Source: Meridianimarinicoccus sp. MJW13 (GTDB taxonomy: Bacteria > Pseudomonadota > Alphaproteobacteria > Rhodobacterales > Rhodobacteraceae). Taken from it: a stretch of DNA of 64,000 nt. Below are positions 50,843 to 59,014 of this stretch, one piece after another. The DNA lies in NCBI RefSeq assembly GCF_014901205.1, contig NZ_JACNMU010000004.1:310001-374000 (forward strand), given 5' to 3'. Each line of letters starts with the position of its first letter. Position 1 is the stretch's first letter. The translations under genes were made by a program, and so were the position numbers. The notes under the pieces were generated by a model that saw only the letters and a list, made by a program, of their open reading frames with translations, had not been told where the DNA came from and did not search any database.

Positions 50843-51988
50843 ATGAGCCCGGTTGCCAATTGGTCCTATCCCACTGCCATCCGTTTCGGCGCCGGCCGGA
50901 TCTCCGAGATCGCCGAGGCCTGTGCGGTCGCCGGCATCACGCGCCCGCTGCTGGTCACCGACAAGGGGCTGGCCGGGCTGGAGATCACCGCCCGGACCCT
51001 GGACCTGATGGAGGCCGCCGGGCTGGGTCGCGCCATGTTCTCGGATGTGGATCCCAACCCGACCGGGGCAAATGTCGAGGCCGGGGTCGCCGCCTACAGG
51101 GCCGGGGGCCATGACGGGGTGATCGCATTTGGTGGCGGCTCGGGGCTGGATCTGGGCAAGGTGGTTGCGTTTCAGGCCGGGCAGACCCGCCCTTTGTGGG
51201 ATTTCGAGGATATTGGCGACTGGTGGACCCGCGCCGATGCCGCGGCCATTGCGCCGGTCGTGGCCGTGCCGACCACCGCCGGGACCGGCTCGGAAGTGGG
51301 ACGCGCGGGCATTATCACCAATGAAGAGGCCGCCGAGAAGAAGATCATCTTCCACCCGAAGATGTTGCCGGTGCAGGTGATCTGCGATCCGGAACTGACC
51401 GTGGGCATGCCGCCCGCGATCACCGCCGGCACCGGGATGGACGCCTTCGCCCATTGTCTTGAGGCCTATTGCTCGCCGCACTATCACCCGATGTCGCAGG
51501 GCATGGCGCTGGAAGGCATGCGGCTGGTCAAGGAGTACCTGCCGCGCGCCTATGCCGATGGGGCGGATCTTGAGGCCCGCGCGCATATGATGTCGGCGGC
51601 GGCCATGGGGGCTACGGCCTTCCAGAAGGGGCTGGGCGCGATCCATGCCCTCAGCCACCCCCTGGGCGCGCATCATCACACCCATCACGGCACCACCAAC
51701 GCGGTCTGCATGGTCGAGGTGCTGAAGTTCAACCGCCCCGCCGCAGAGGACGTCATCACCCGCGCCGCCGCCTATCTGGGCATCGACGGCGGCTATGACG
51801 GGTTCATCGCCTTCGTGGACGCTTTGAACCGCCGGTTGAACATTCCCGCCACCCTGACCGAGCTGGGAGTCACCGATCCCGATCTGGACCGGCTGACCGC
51901 CGATGCGCTGCGCGACCCTTCCGTCGGCGGCAACCCGGTCAAGATGACGGCCGAAAACACCCGCGCGCTGTTCGAAGCCCTGCTGTGA
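50843..51988 (+). CDS. iron-containing alcohol dehydrogenase
   Basis: Fe-dependent group III alcohol dehydrogenase of 381 residues. NAD-binding GGGSGLDLGK (about 97-106) and VPTTAGTGSEVGRAGIITNE (about 143-162) are visible. Metal ligands are expected from AGTGMDAFAHCLEAYCSP and from HALSHPLGAHHHTHHGTTNA (about 269-288), a histidine-rich stretch denser than usual. It follows the aldehyde dehydrogenase gene by 3 bases; the pair would take a primary alcohol to an acid. Its TGA overlaps the GTG start of the di-haem gene. Confidence 0.87.
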   Translation: MSPVANWSYPTAIRFGAGRISEIAEACAVAGITRPLLVTDKGLAGLEITARTLDLMEAAGLGRAMFSDVDPNPTGANVEAGVAAYRAGGHDGVIAFGGGSGLDLGKVVAFQAGQTRPLWDFEDIGDWWTRADAAAIAPVVAVPTTAGTGSEVGRAGIITNEEAAEKKIIFHPKMLPVQVICDPELTVGMPPAITAGTGMDAFAHCLEAYCSPHYHPMSQGMALEGMRLVKEYLPRAYADGADLEARAHMMSAAAMGATAFQKGLGAIHALSHPLGAHHHTHHGTTNAVCMVEVLKFNRPAAEDVITRAAAYLGIDGGYDGFIAFVDALNRRLNIPATLTELGVTDPDLDRLTADALRDPSVGGNPVKMTAENTRALFEALL

Positions 51989-53337
51989 GCCTTTCGCAGC
52001 GGGTACGGGCGGGCGGGCACCCGGTTCTGACGCTGATCCTCGGGATCGGGGCCGGGGTCGGGGCCGCTTGGGCCGATCCGCTGCCCGCGCCGCTGGCTGA
52101 CGCCGACTATCTGCCGGTCAACCGGGCCGCCGCCGAGATCGGGCAGCTGCTGTTCTACGATCCGATCCTGTCGGGCAATCGCAATATCTCGTGTGCCACC
52201 TGTCATCATCCGAAATTCGCCACCAGCGACGGGGTCAGCCTGTCGCTGGGCGAGGGCGGGCAGGGGCTTGGCCCCGAGCGCAGTGTCAATCCCGCCAACC
52301 CGCCCGAGCAACGCATCCCGCGCAATGCGCCGGCGCTGTTCAACATGGGCGCCCGCGAGATCACGGTGCTGTTCCACGATGGCCGGATCGAGGTGGACCG
52401 GACCCGCAAAGCCGGCTTCCGCACCCCGTTGGAGGACGAGATGGTCACCGGGTTCGCGGGCATCCTGTCGGGGCAGACCATGTTTCCGGTGCTGAGCCAG
52501 GACGAGATGGCGGGACATTATTCCGAGAACGAGGTCAGCCGCGCGGTGCGGCAGGGGCTGATCACCGGGCCGGGCGGGGCCTGGGATCTGATTGCCGCCC
52601 GCGTCGCGGCCCTTCCTGCCTATGAAGCGGGGTTCGCGGCCGCCTATCCCGAGACCGCGACGCGAGGCATTGCCTTCACCGATATCTCCAACGCGGTGGC
52701 CGAGTTCATGGCCTTTGAATGGCGCAGCGACACCAGCGCCTATGATGCCCATCTTCGCGACGAGACGCCGTTGCAGGGCACGGCGGCCGAAGGCATGGCG
52801 CTGTTCTATGGCAAGGCCGGGTGCAGCACCTGTCACTCCGGTCCGCTGCTGACCGACCACGGGTTTCACGCCATGGGCCAGCCGCAGCTTGGCCCCGGCA
52901 AGGCGGCGCGCTTTGAAAACCACGCCCGCGACGAAGGCCGATTTCGGGTGACAGGTGACGCGGATGCCCTGTTTGCCTTCCGCACCCCCAGCCTGCGCAA
53001 TGTCACCCGCACCGGGCCGTGGGGCCATGCCGGGGCTTATTCGGATCTGCGGGCGTTCCTGACCGCGCATCTGGACCCGGACAGCGCCATCACCAGCTAC
53101 GACCGTGGACAGGCGGTGCTGCCGGATCTGCCGGGAGTTTCGGATTGGCGCATCCTCGACGATCCCGCCGCCAGTGCCGAGATTGCCGTGCGGGCCACCT
53201 TGCCGCCGGTGTCCTTGACGACGACAGAGATGGAGGCGCTGTTGGCTTTCCTGACCGCTTTGGAAGACCCCGTGGCGCTCAGCGGGCGTTTGGGCATTCC
53301 CGACCGGGTGCCCAGTGGTCTGTCCATAGATCGCTGA
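51985..53337 (+). CDS. MauG/cytochrome-c-peroxidase-like di-haem protein
   Basis: Periplasmic c-type di-haem enzyme of 450 residues. A signal-like N-terminus ends near GVGAAWA, before DPLPAPLA. Haem-binding motifs are CATCH (70-74) and CSTCH (280-284). RNAPALFNMGAR and FRTPSLRNVTRTGPWGHAG are typical of the MauG/MbnH/CCP group. Translation probably starts at GTG 51985, inside the preceding alcohol dehydrogenase stop (GTGA), which places it in the same operon. It could act as a peroxidase, or oxidise residues of a partner protein as MauG and MbnH do. The convergent beta-propeller gene is a possible partner. Confidence 0.85.
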   Translation: MSLSQRVRAGGHPVLTLILGIGAGVGAAWADPLPAPLADADYLPVNRAAAEIGQLLFYDPILSGNRNISCATCHHPKFATSDGVSLSLGEGGQGLGPERSVNPANPPEQRIPRNAPALFNMGAREITVLFHDGRIEVDRTRKAGFRTPLEDEMVTGFAGILSGQTMFPVLSQDEMAGHYSENEVSRAVRQGLITGPGGAWDLIAARVAALPAYEAGFAAAYPETATRGIAFTDISNAVAEFMAFEWRSDTSAYDAHLRDETPLQGTAAEGMALFYGKAGCSTCHSGPLLTDHGFHAMGQPQLGPGKAARFENHARDEGRFRVTGDADALFAFRTPSLRNVTRTGPWGHAGAYSDLRAFLTAHLDPDSAITSYDRGQAVLPDLPGVSDWRILDDPAASAEIAVRATLPPVSLTTTEMEALLAFLTALEDPVALSGRLGIPDRVPSGLSIDR

Positions 53338-53343
53338 ACCGGG

Positions 53344-54870
53344 TCAGTTCTGCCGGCTCAGCGTGATCGCCTGATTGGCCGTCACCTGTTGCCAGTCTGT
53401 CGCGGTGCCATCGGGCCAGATCACCCGCCCCTCGGCCCCCGTCGCGGCCCCAAGCCCAAAATGCAACGGCCCGGCCTGTCCCCCGGCATGGCCTCCGCCC
53501 ACGGTCATCTCCTGCCGCTGGACGCCCCGCGCCGTGCGTATCTCGACCCAGGCGCCGATGGCAAAGCGGTTGGGCCTGTCCTGCACCGGTGTCACGGCCA
53601 GCCAGTTGCCTGCATCCGCCGTGGTATTTTCCCAGACTTCCAGCGGCGCGCGGCGGTTGACGACGATCAGGTCCAGCAGACCATCGCCGTTCAGATCGCT
53701 CAGCGCCGCGCCGCGCGACCGCTCCATCGTGGCGACCCCGGCCTCGACCGAGGCCTCGACAAAGGTGCCATCGGCCCGTTGCAGCAGCAGATTGTTGGGA
53801 TCGCGCATGGCGTTTCCGGGCATCTGCTGGACATTGCCCTTGGCGATGAACAGATCGGCCAGACCGTCGTTGTCCACATCGCCGAACTGCGCATGCCAGC
53901 CGGTCGAGGGCCGCCCGTCATCTCCGACATGGGGCCGCGTGGCTTGCGAGCCTTGACCCCAGGGCGCATTGCGAAACCCAGTCTCTCCGTCCGAGAACTG
54001 CAGCAACTGGTCGCCCATCGAGGTCAGCATCACGTCCGGGCGTCCGTCGGCGTTCAGATCCCGGCTGGCGATGCCCATGCCCCAGATCGAAACCCTTTCC
54101 CAGCCGTCCTTGGGCCCCAGCAGGCGCAGCGGCGACATCTGCCACATCTGCTCGGCCCCCGCGCGCACGTAGTAGTGGCGATCGTTGGACAGCCGCAGAT
54201 CGGCCCGGCCCCGGCGCGCCCAGTCGGAAAACAGTGCCGACAGCGCGCAATAGCCCGGCTCCAGCAGGGTTTCGGGGCCATAGCCTGTGCCTTCAGGGCG
54301 CAGCAGGATGTTGGCATCGCAGGCCTCGAACGGGCCTTCGGGGTCGGTCCGGTCCACATAGTTGCCGATGGCCAGCGTCGGGCGGGTCTGGCCCGGCTCG
54401 AATGTGGCGGCAAAGGCGGTGGACCAGCGGTCGGCCTGCGGCAGCCCCCAGGCGGCGGTGGCATCTTCGAACCGGCAATCGCCCAACCCGCGCAGGGCGA
54501 TGTTGGGACCAACACGCAGCACGAACAGGTCCAGCACCCCGTCGCCATCCATGTCCAGCGGATAGGCGCCGGTGACCCCGGTCACCCCGGCCAGGGGTTG
54601 CCCCTCGGCCCGGTCGAATTTCAGCGGCGCGCCAGTGGTGGCTGTTGTGTTCAGATACAGCGGGCTGGGATTGCTGCCGCCCGCGGGCAGAAACTCGGGC
54701 AGGCCGTCGCCGTTGCAGTCAAAAACCGCGACGCCGCCGCCCACGAAATGCTCCCACCCGCCGTCATAGACATGGGCCGGGCCGGGCAGATCGGTTGCGC
54801 GGTCGGTGAACGTTGGACCCGCCGCCGCCGATCCCGCCGCCAGCAACGCCCCGCAAATGACCTTGAACAT
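53344..54870 (-). CDS. exported CRTAC1-type FG-GAP/UnbV beta-propeller protein
   Basis: Exported protein of 508 residues. The signal peptide (FKVICGALLAAGSAAAG) is followed by FG-GAP/VCBS-type repeats with calcium-loop motifs: DCNGDGLPEF, DMDGDGVLDLF, DLNADGRPDVM, DVDNDGLADLF and DLNGDGLLDLI. A C-terminal ASPIC/UnbV domain (AIGAWVEIRTARGVQRQEMT, VIWPDGTATDW) completes the CRTAC1 layout. The start at 54870 is chosen because GGGGAGG lies 6 bases upstream. It converges on the di-haem gene with only 6 bases between stops. Function is unknown; the fold suits protein-protein or carbohydrate binding in the periplasm. Confidence 0.82.
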   Translation of the reverse strand: MFKVICGALLAAGSAAAGPTFTDRATDLPGPAHVYDGGWEHFVGGGVAVFDCNGDGLPEFLPAGGSNPSPLYLNTTATTGAPLKFDRAEGQPLAGVTGVTGAYPLDMDGDGVLDLFVLRVGPNIALRGLGDCRFEDATAAWGLPQADRWSTAFAATFEPGQTRPTLAIGNYVDRTDPEGPFEACDANILLRPEGTGYGPETLLEPGYCALSALFSDWARRGRADLRLSNDRHYYVRAGAEQMWQMSPLRLLGPKDGWERVSIWGMGIASRDLNADGRPDVMLTSMGDQLLQFSDGETGFRNAPWGQGSQATRPHVGDDGRPSTGWHAQFGDVDNDGLADLFIAKGNVQQMPGNAMRDPNNLLLQRADGTFVEASVEAGVATMERSRGAALSDLNGDGLLDLIVVNRRAPLEVWENTTADAGNWLAVTPVQDRPNRFAIGAWVEIRTARGVQRQEMTVGGGHAGGQAGPLHFGLGAATGAEGRVIWPDGTATDWQQVTANQAITLSRQN

Positions 54871-54921
54871 CGGCATCCTCCCCGCGCGCACCATGATCCG
54901 CAGGCAGGGGCGAGGCAAGCT

Positions 54922-55383
54922 TCAGAACGCGCTTTCCTTGATCGCCTCCATCGACACGTTGGTCGAGGTGTTGCCGACGAACGGCAGGGCCGAGATCTTT
55001 TCGCCCAGCACCCGGCGATAGCTGCCGATGTCGCGCGACCGAACCTTCAGCAGATAGTCGAAAGACCCCGCGATCATGTGGCACTGTTCGATCTCGGGCA
55101 TGGCCAGCACCGCCCGGTTGAAGGCTTGCAGCGCCGGTTCGGTGGTGTCGGTCAGCTTGACCTCGACAAAGGTCACGTGGTTGCGGTCCAGCCGCGCCGG
55201 ATCCAGCACGGCGCGGAAGCCCTGGATGTATCCCTCGCGGATCAGTCGCTGCAGGCGCGACTGAGTCGGGCTTTTTGACAATCCGACCCTGCGGGCAAGC
55301 TCGGTGACGGACATCCGGCCATCCTGCCCCAATTCCACAAGAATCTTTCGGTCGAACGGGTCTAATGGGCTGTTGGAGGGCAT
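54922..55383 (-). CDS. putR: Lrp/AsnC-family regulator of proline use
   Basis: Lrp-type regulator of 153 residues. N-terminal helix-turn-helix (about 8-60; DRKILVELGQDGRMS, ELARRVGLSKSPTQSRLQRL) and C-terminal RAM effector domain (about 75-145; EIEQCHMIAGSFDYLLKVRS). Position, divergent from putA across about 127 bases, and family match the PutR activators of alphaproteobacteria, which induce putA in response to proline. No clear palindrome was found in the intergenic region. Confidence 0.9.
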   Translation of the reverse strand: MPSNSPLDPFDRKILVELGQDGRMSVTELARRVGLSKSPTQSRLQRLIREGYIQGFRAVLDPARLDRNHVTFVEVKLTDTTEPALQAFNRAVLAMPEIEQCHMIAGSFDYLLKVRSRDIGSYRRVLGEKISALPFVGNTSTNVSMEAIKESAF

Positions 55384-55510
55384 AAATCAGTCGATCCGGC
55401 AAGAATGGCGACTGACATTCGGTCCATTGTCCCGAAATGTCAATCAAGACAGGAAACCCGGCTCAAGGGAATCTGGTAAACGGGCCACAGTACCTGTTCC
55501 GGAGACTTCC

Positions 55511-58500
55511 ATGACCAAGCTTCAAGACCTGCGCGCCACCATCCGGGCCCAGACCCTGTCCCAGGAAATGGGGTTGTTGAATGCCCTGTCCAGCCAGAGC
55601 GCATTGGACACCGCCTTTCGCAATCGCGCCGCGACCCGCGCCGAAGGGCTGGTGACCCGCATCCGGGGCGACAGCGCGCCGGGGCTGATGGAGGTTTTTC
55701 TGGCCGAATACGGCCTGTCCACCGACGAGGGCATCGCGCTGATGTGTCTGGCCGAGGCGCTGCTGCGGGTGCCGGATGCCGAAACCATCGATGACCTGAT
55801 CGAGGACAAGATCGCGCCCTCGCAATGGGGCCAGCATCTGGGTCATTCCAGTTCGTCGCTGGTCAACGCCTCGACCTGGGCCTTGATGCTGACCGGGCAG
55901 GTTCTGAAGGACGGCACCGGGGTGGCGGGCGTGCTGCGCGGCATGGTCAAACGGTTGGGCGAGCCGGTGATCCGCACCGCCGTCAAACAGGCCATGCGCG
56001 AGATGGGCCAGCAGTTCGTGCTGGGCGAAACCATCGCGGATGCGCTGGAACGCGGCAAGGGCGCGCGCAAGAAGGGCTATACCTATTCCTACGACATGCT
56101 GGGCGAGGCGGCGCTGACCGCCCGCGACGCCGCCGCCTATTTCGATGCCTATGCCGGGGCCATCACCCGGCTGACGCAAGCCAGTGACGGTGGCGATATC
56201 CGGGCCAATCCCGGCATCTCGGTCAAACTGTCGGCCCTGCATCCGCGGTACGAGGAGCAGCATCGCGACCGGGTCATGGCCGAACTGGTGCCGCGCGTTA
56301 CCGATCTGGCCCGCCGCGCGATGATCGGTGGCATGGGCTTCAACATCGATGCGGAAGAGGCCGACCGGCTGGACCTGTCGCTGGATGTGATCGCCGCGGT
56401 TCTGGCGGCGCCCGATCTGGCCGGATGGGACGGGTTCGGCGTGGTGGTGCAGGCCTATGGCAAGCGCGCCGCCCCGGTTCTGGACTGGCTGCACGCGCTG
56501 GCCGAAACCCACGACCGCCGCATCATGGTGCGGCTGGTCAAGGGCGCCTATTGGGACACCGAGATCAAGCGCGCGCAGGTCGAAGGCCTGCCCGGCTTTC
56601 CGGTGTTCACCCGCAAGACGGCGACGGATGTGCATTACATCCTGTGCGCCGAGAAGCTGCTGGGGATGACCGACCGCATCTATCCGCAGTTCGCCACGCA
56701 CAATGCCCATACGGTTGCCGCCATCCTGGAAATGGGCGCCGATCCGCAGGCTTACGAGTTCCAGCGCCTGCACGGCATGGGCAATGCGCTGCACGACATG
56801 GTGCTGAAGGACGCCGGCACCCGCTGCCGTATCTATGCGCCGGTGGGGGCGCATCGCGATCTGCTGGCCTATCTGGTGCGGCGGCTGCTGGAAAACGGTG
56901 CCAACAGCTCTTTCGTGAACCAGATCGTCGATGAGGATGTGCCGGCCTCGGTGGTGGCCGCCGACCCCTTCGCGGCGCTGGAGGCGCCCGGACCGGTCGG
57001 CGCAGTGGTGCCGTCGGACGATGTCTATGCGCCCGAGCGTCCGAACTCCAAGGGGTTGGACCTGCACGACCGCCGTGATCTGGCCCGGCTGGAGGAGGCC
57101 CGCGCGCCCTTCCGAACCCATGTCTGGGAGGCAGGCCCGATGCTGGCCGTGCCTGGCGGCGCAGGCCCGGTGGCCGAGGTGCGCAACCCGGCCAATCCCG
57201 ACGATCTGGTCGGCCATCTGCGCGACACCACGCCCGGGGAAGCCGAGGCCGCGCTGGCCGCCGCTGCCCCGTGGCAGGCCCCGGCCAGCGACCGCGCGAC
57301 AGTGCTGAACCGGGCCGCGGACCTGATGGAAGACCGCTTTGGCGAGATCTTCGCGCTGGTCACCCGCGAGGCGGGCAAGACCCAGAAGGACGCCATCGCC
57401 GAGTTGCGCGAAGCGGTGGATTTCCTGCGCTACTATGCTGCCCGCGCTTTGGAGCTGACCCAGCCACCGCGCGGGGTGATGACCTGCATCTCGCCGTGGA
57501 ACTTCCCGCTGGCGATCTTCGCCGGGCAGGTCTCGGCCTGTCTGGCGGCGGGCAATGGCGTGCTGGCCAAACCCGCCGAGGCCACGGTGCTGACCGCCGC
57601 CTTCGCCGTGCGTTGCCTGCGCGAGGCCGGAGTGCCGCCGCATGCCCTGCAACTGCTGCCCGGATTGGGGGCGGTTCTTGGCGCGCAACTGACCGGCGAT
57701 GCCCGCGTGGACGGGGTGTGCTTCACCGGCTCTACCGCCACTGCACAAAGGATCAGCCGCACCATGGCCGCGCATCTGGCCCCCTCGGCGCCGCTGGTGG
57801 CCGAAACCGGTGGGCTGAACGCGATGATCGTGGACAGCACCGCGCTGCCCGAACAGGCGGTGCGCGATATCGTGGCCTCGGCCTTCCAGTCGGCGGGGCA
57901 ACGCTGCTCGGCGCTGCGCTGTCTCTATGTGCAGGACGACATCGCGGACGGGCTGCTGACGATGCTGTATGGCGCGATGGATGAGCTGAGCGCCACCGAT
58001 CCCTGGGACCTGTCAGCGGATCTGGGTCCGGTGATCTCGGCCACCGCGCGCGACGGCATTCAGGCCCATATCGACATTGCCGCACGCGAGGGCCGGGTGC
58101 TGAAACAGGGCAAGGTGCCCGCCACCGGATACTTTGTGAAGCCCACGGTCCTGAAGGTCGACAGCATCGGCGACATCGGCAAGGAGGTCTTCGGCCCTGT
58201 CCTGCATGTGGTGCGTTTCAAGGCCCGCGATCTGGACCGCGTGATCGCCCAGATCAACGGCACCGGCTTTGGCCTGACCTTCGGGTTGCACACACGAATG
58301 GACAGCCGCGTCGCCGAGGTGACCGAGCGGATCCGGGCCGGCAACATCTATGTGAACCGCAACCAGATCGGCGCTATCGTCGGCTCGCAACCCTTCGGCG
58401 GGGAAGGCATGTCGGGCACCGGTCCCAAGGCCGGCGGGCCGGCCTATGTGGCGCGGTTCACCCGGCCCGAAGCCGCCGCGACCTTCGCCCTGCCGAATGG

Positions 58501-59008
58501 CCGGGCGGCCGAAGAAACGGCCGTGCAGGCGGCCCTGGTCGCAGCGGGCGCGAAACCGCGCGTGGTCCTGTCCACCATCAGCCTGGCCGGGCCGACGGGG
58601 GAATCCAACCGCCTGACCGAACTGGGCCGGGGGGTGGTGCTTTGCCTTGGGTCCAGCCTTGATGCGGCGAAATCCCAGGCGGCCACGGCGCGCGAACAGG
58701 GCTGTCAGCCCGTGATCGTCGCCCCCGGTGCGACGGGAACTGGCGCAGTCGACGGGGTCCTGACACCCGACGCCCTGCGCCGCCTGACCGGCTTTGATGC
58801 GGTGATTGCCTGGGCTGAGGACCGTGATCTGCGGCCCCTGCGGCAGGCGCTGGCGGCGCGAGACGGCAAGATCGTGCCCCTGCTGTGCGAGGCCGATCTG
58901 GCCGCCCGCTGCCGGATGGAGCGTCACGTCTGCATCGACACCACCGCTGCCGGAGGCAACGCCGCCCTTCTGGCCGCCGTAGGAGAGGAGGAGACCGAGG
59001 ACGCCTGA
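55511..59008 (+). CDS. putA: bifunctional proline dehydrogenase/pyrroline-5-carboxylate dehydrogenase
   Basis: Converts proline to glutamate in two steps. The 1165 residues contain a helical arm (1-170), the FAD proline dehydrogenase barrel (about 180-480; IMVRLVKGAYWDTEIKRAQ near 340), and the NAD aldehyde-dehydrogenase domain (about 560-1010; Glu in VAETGGLNAM about 765, Cys in SAGQRCSALRC about 799). A C-terminal domain of about 130 residues (PRVVLSTISLAGPTGESNRL) follows, as in longer type-B PutA. It lacks the N-terminal ribbon-helix-helix DNA-binding domain of enterobacterial PutA, consistent with control by the adjacent Lrp regulator. The ATG at 55511 follows GGAGACTT; the frame extends further upstream but overlaps the regulatory region. 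Confidence 0.96.
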   Translation: MTKLQDLRATIRAQTLSQEMGLLNALSSQSALDTAFRNRAATRAEGLVTRIRGDSAPGLMEVFLAEYGLSTDEGIALMCLAEALLRVPDAETIDDLIEDKIAPSQWGQHLGHSSSSLVNASTWALMLTGQVLKDGTGVAGVLRGMVKRLGEPVIRTAVKQAMREMGQQFVLGETIADALERGKGARKKGYTYSYDMLGEAALTARDAAAYFDAYAGAITRLTQASDGGDIRANPGISVKLSALHPRYEEQHRDRVMAELVPRVTDLARRAMIGGMGFNIDAEEADRLDLSLDVIAAVLAAPDLAGWDGFGVVVQAYGKRAAPVLDWLHALAETHDRRIMVRLVKGAYWDTEIKRAQVEGLPGFPVFTRKTATDVHYILCAEKLLGMTDRIYPQFATHNAHTVAAILEMGADPQAYEFQRLHGMGNALHDMVLKDAGTRCRIYAPVGAHRDLLAYLVRRLLENGANSSFVNQIVDEDVPASVVAADPFAALEAPGPVGAVVPSDDVYAPERPNSKGLDLHDRRDLARLEEARAPFRTHVWEAGPMLAVPGGAGPVAEVRNPANPDDLVGHLRDTTPGEAEAALAAAAPWQAPASDRATVLNRAADLMEDRFGEIFALVTREAGKTQKDAIAELREAVDFLRYYAARALELTQPPRGVMTCISPWNFPLAIFAGQVSACLAAGNGVLAKPAEATVLTAAFAVRCLREAGVPPHALQLLPGLGAVLGAQLTGDARVDGVCFTGSTATAQRISRTMAAHLAPSAPLVAETGGLNAMIVDSTALPEQAVRDIVASAFQSAGQRCSALRCLYVQDDIADGLLTMLYGAMDELSATDPWDLSADLGPVISATARDGIQAHIDIAAREGRVLKQGKVPATGYFVKPTVLKVDSIGDIGKEVFGPVLHVVRFKARDLDRVIAQINGTGFGLTFGLHTRMDSRVAEVTERIRAGNIYVNRNQIGAIVGSQPFGGEGMSGTGPKAGGPAYVARFTRPEAAATFALPNGRAAEETAVQAALVAAGAKPRVVLSTISLAGPTGESNRLTELGRGVVLCLGSSLDAAKSQAATAREQGCQPVIVAPGATGTGAVDGVLTPDALRRLTGFDAVIAWAEDRDLRPLRQALAARDGKIVPLLCEADLAARCRMERHVCIDTTAAGGNAALLAAVGEEETEDA

Positions 59009-59014
59009 GTCGGA

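Noticed and set aside
55304-55510. Upstream extension of putA
   Set aside because: It overlaps the divergent putR gene and regulatory region; the ATG at 55511 matches the usual PutA N-terminus and has GGAGACTT upstream.
55463-57901. 812-codon open frame antisense to putA
   Set aside because: Antisense shadow of a well-supported gene, without recognisable domains.
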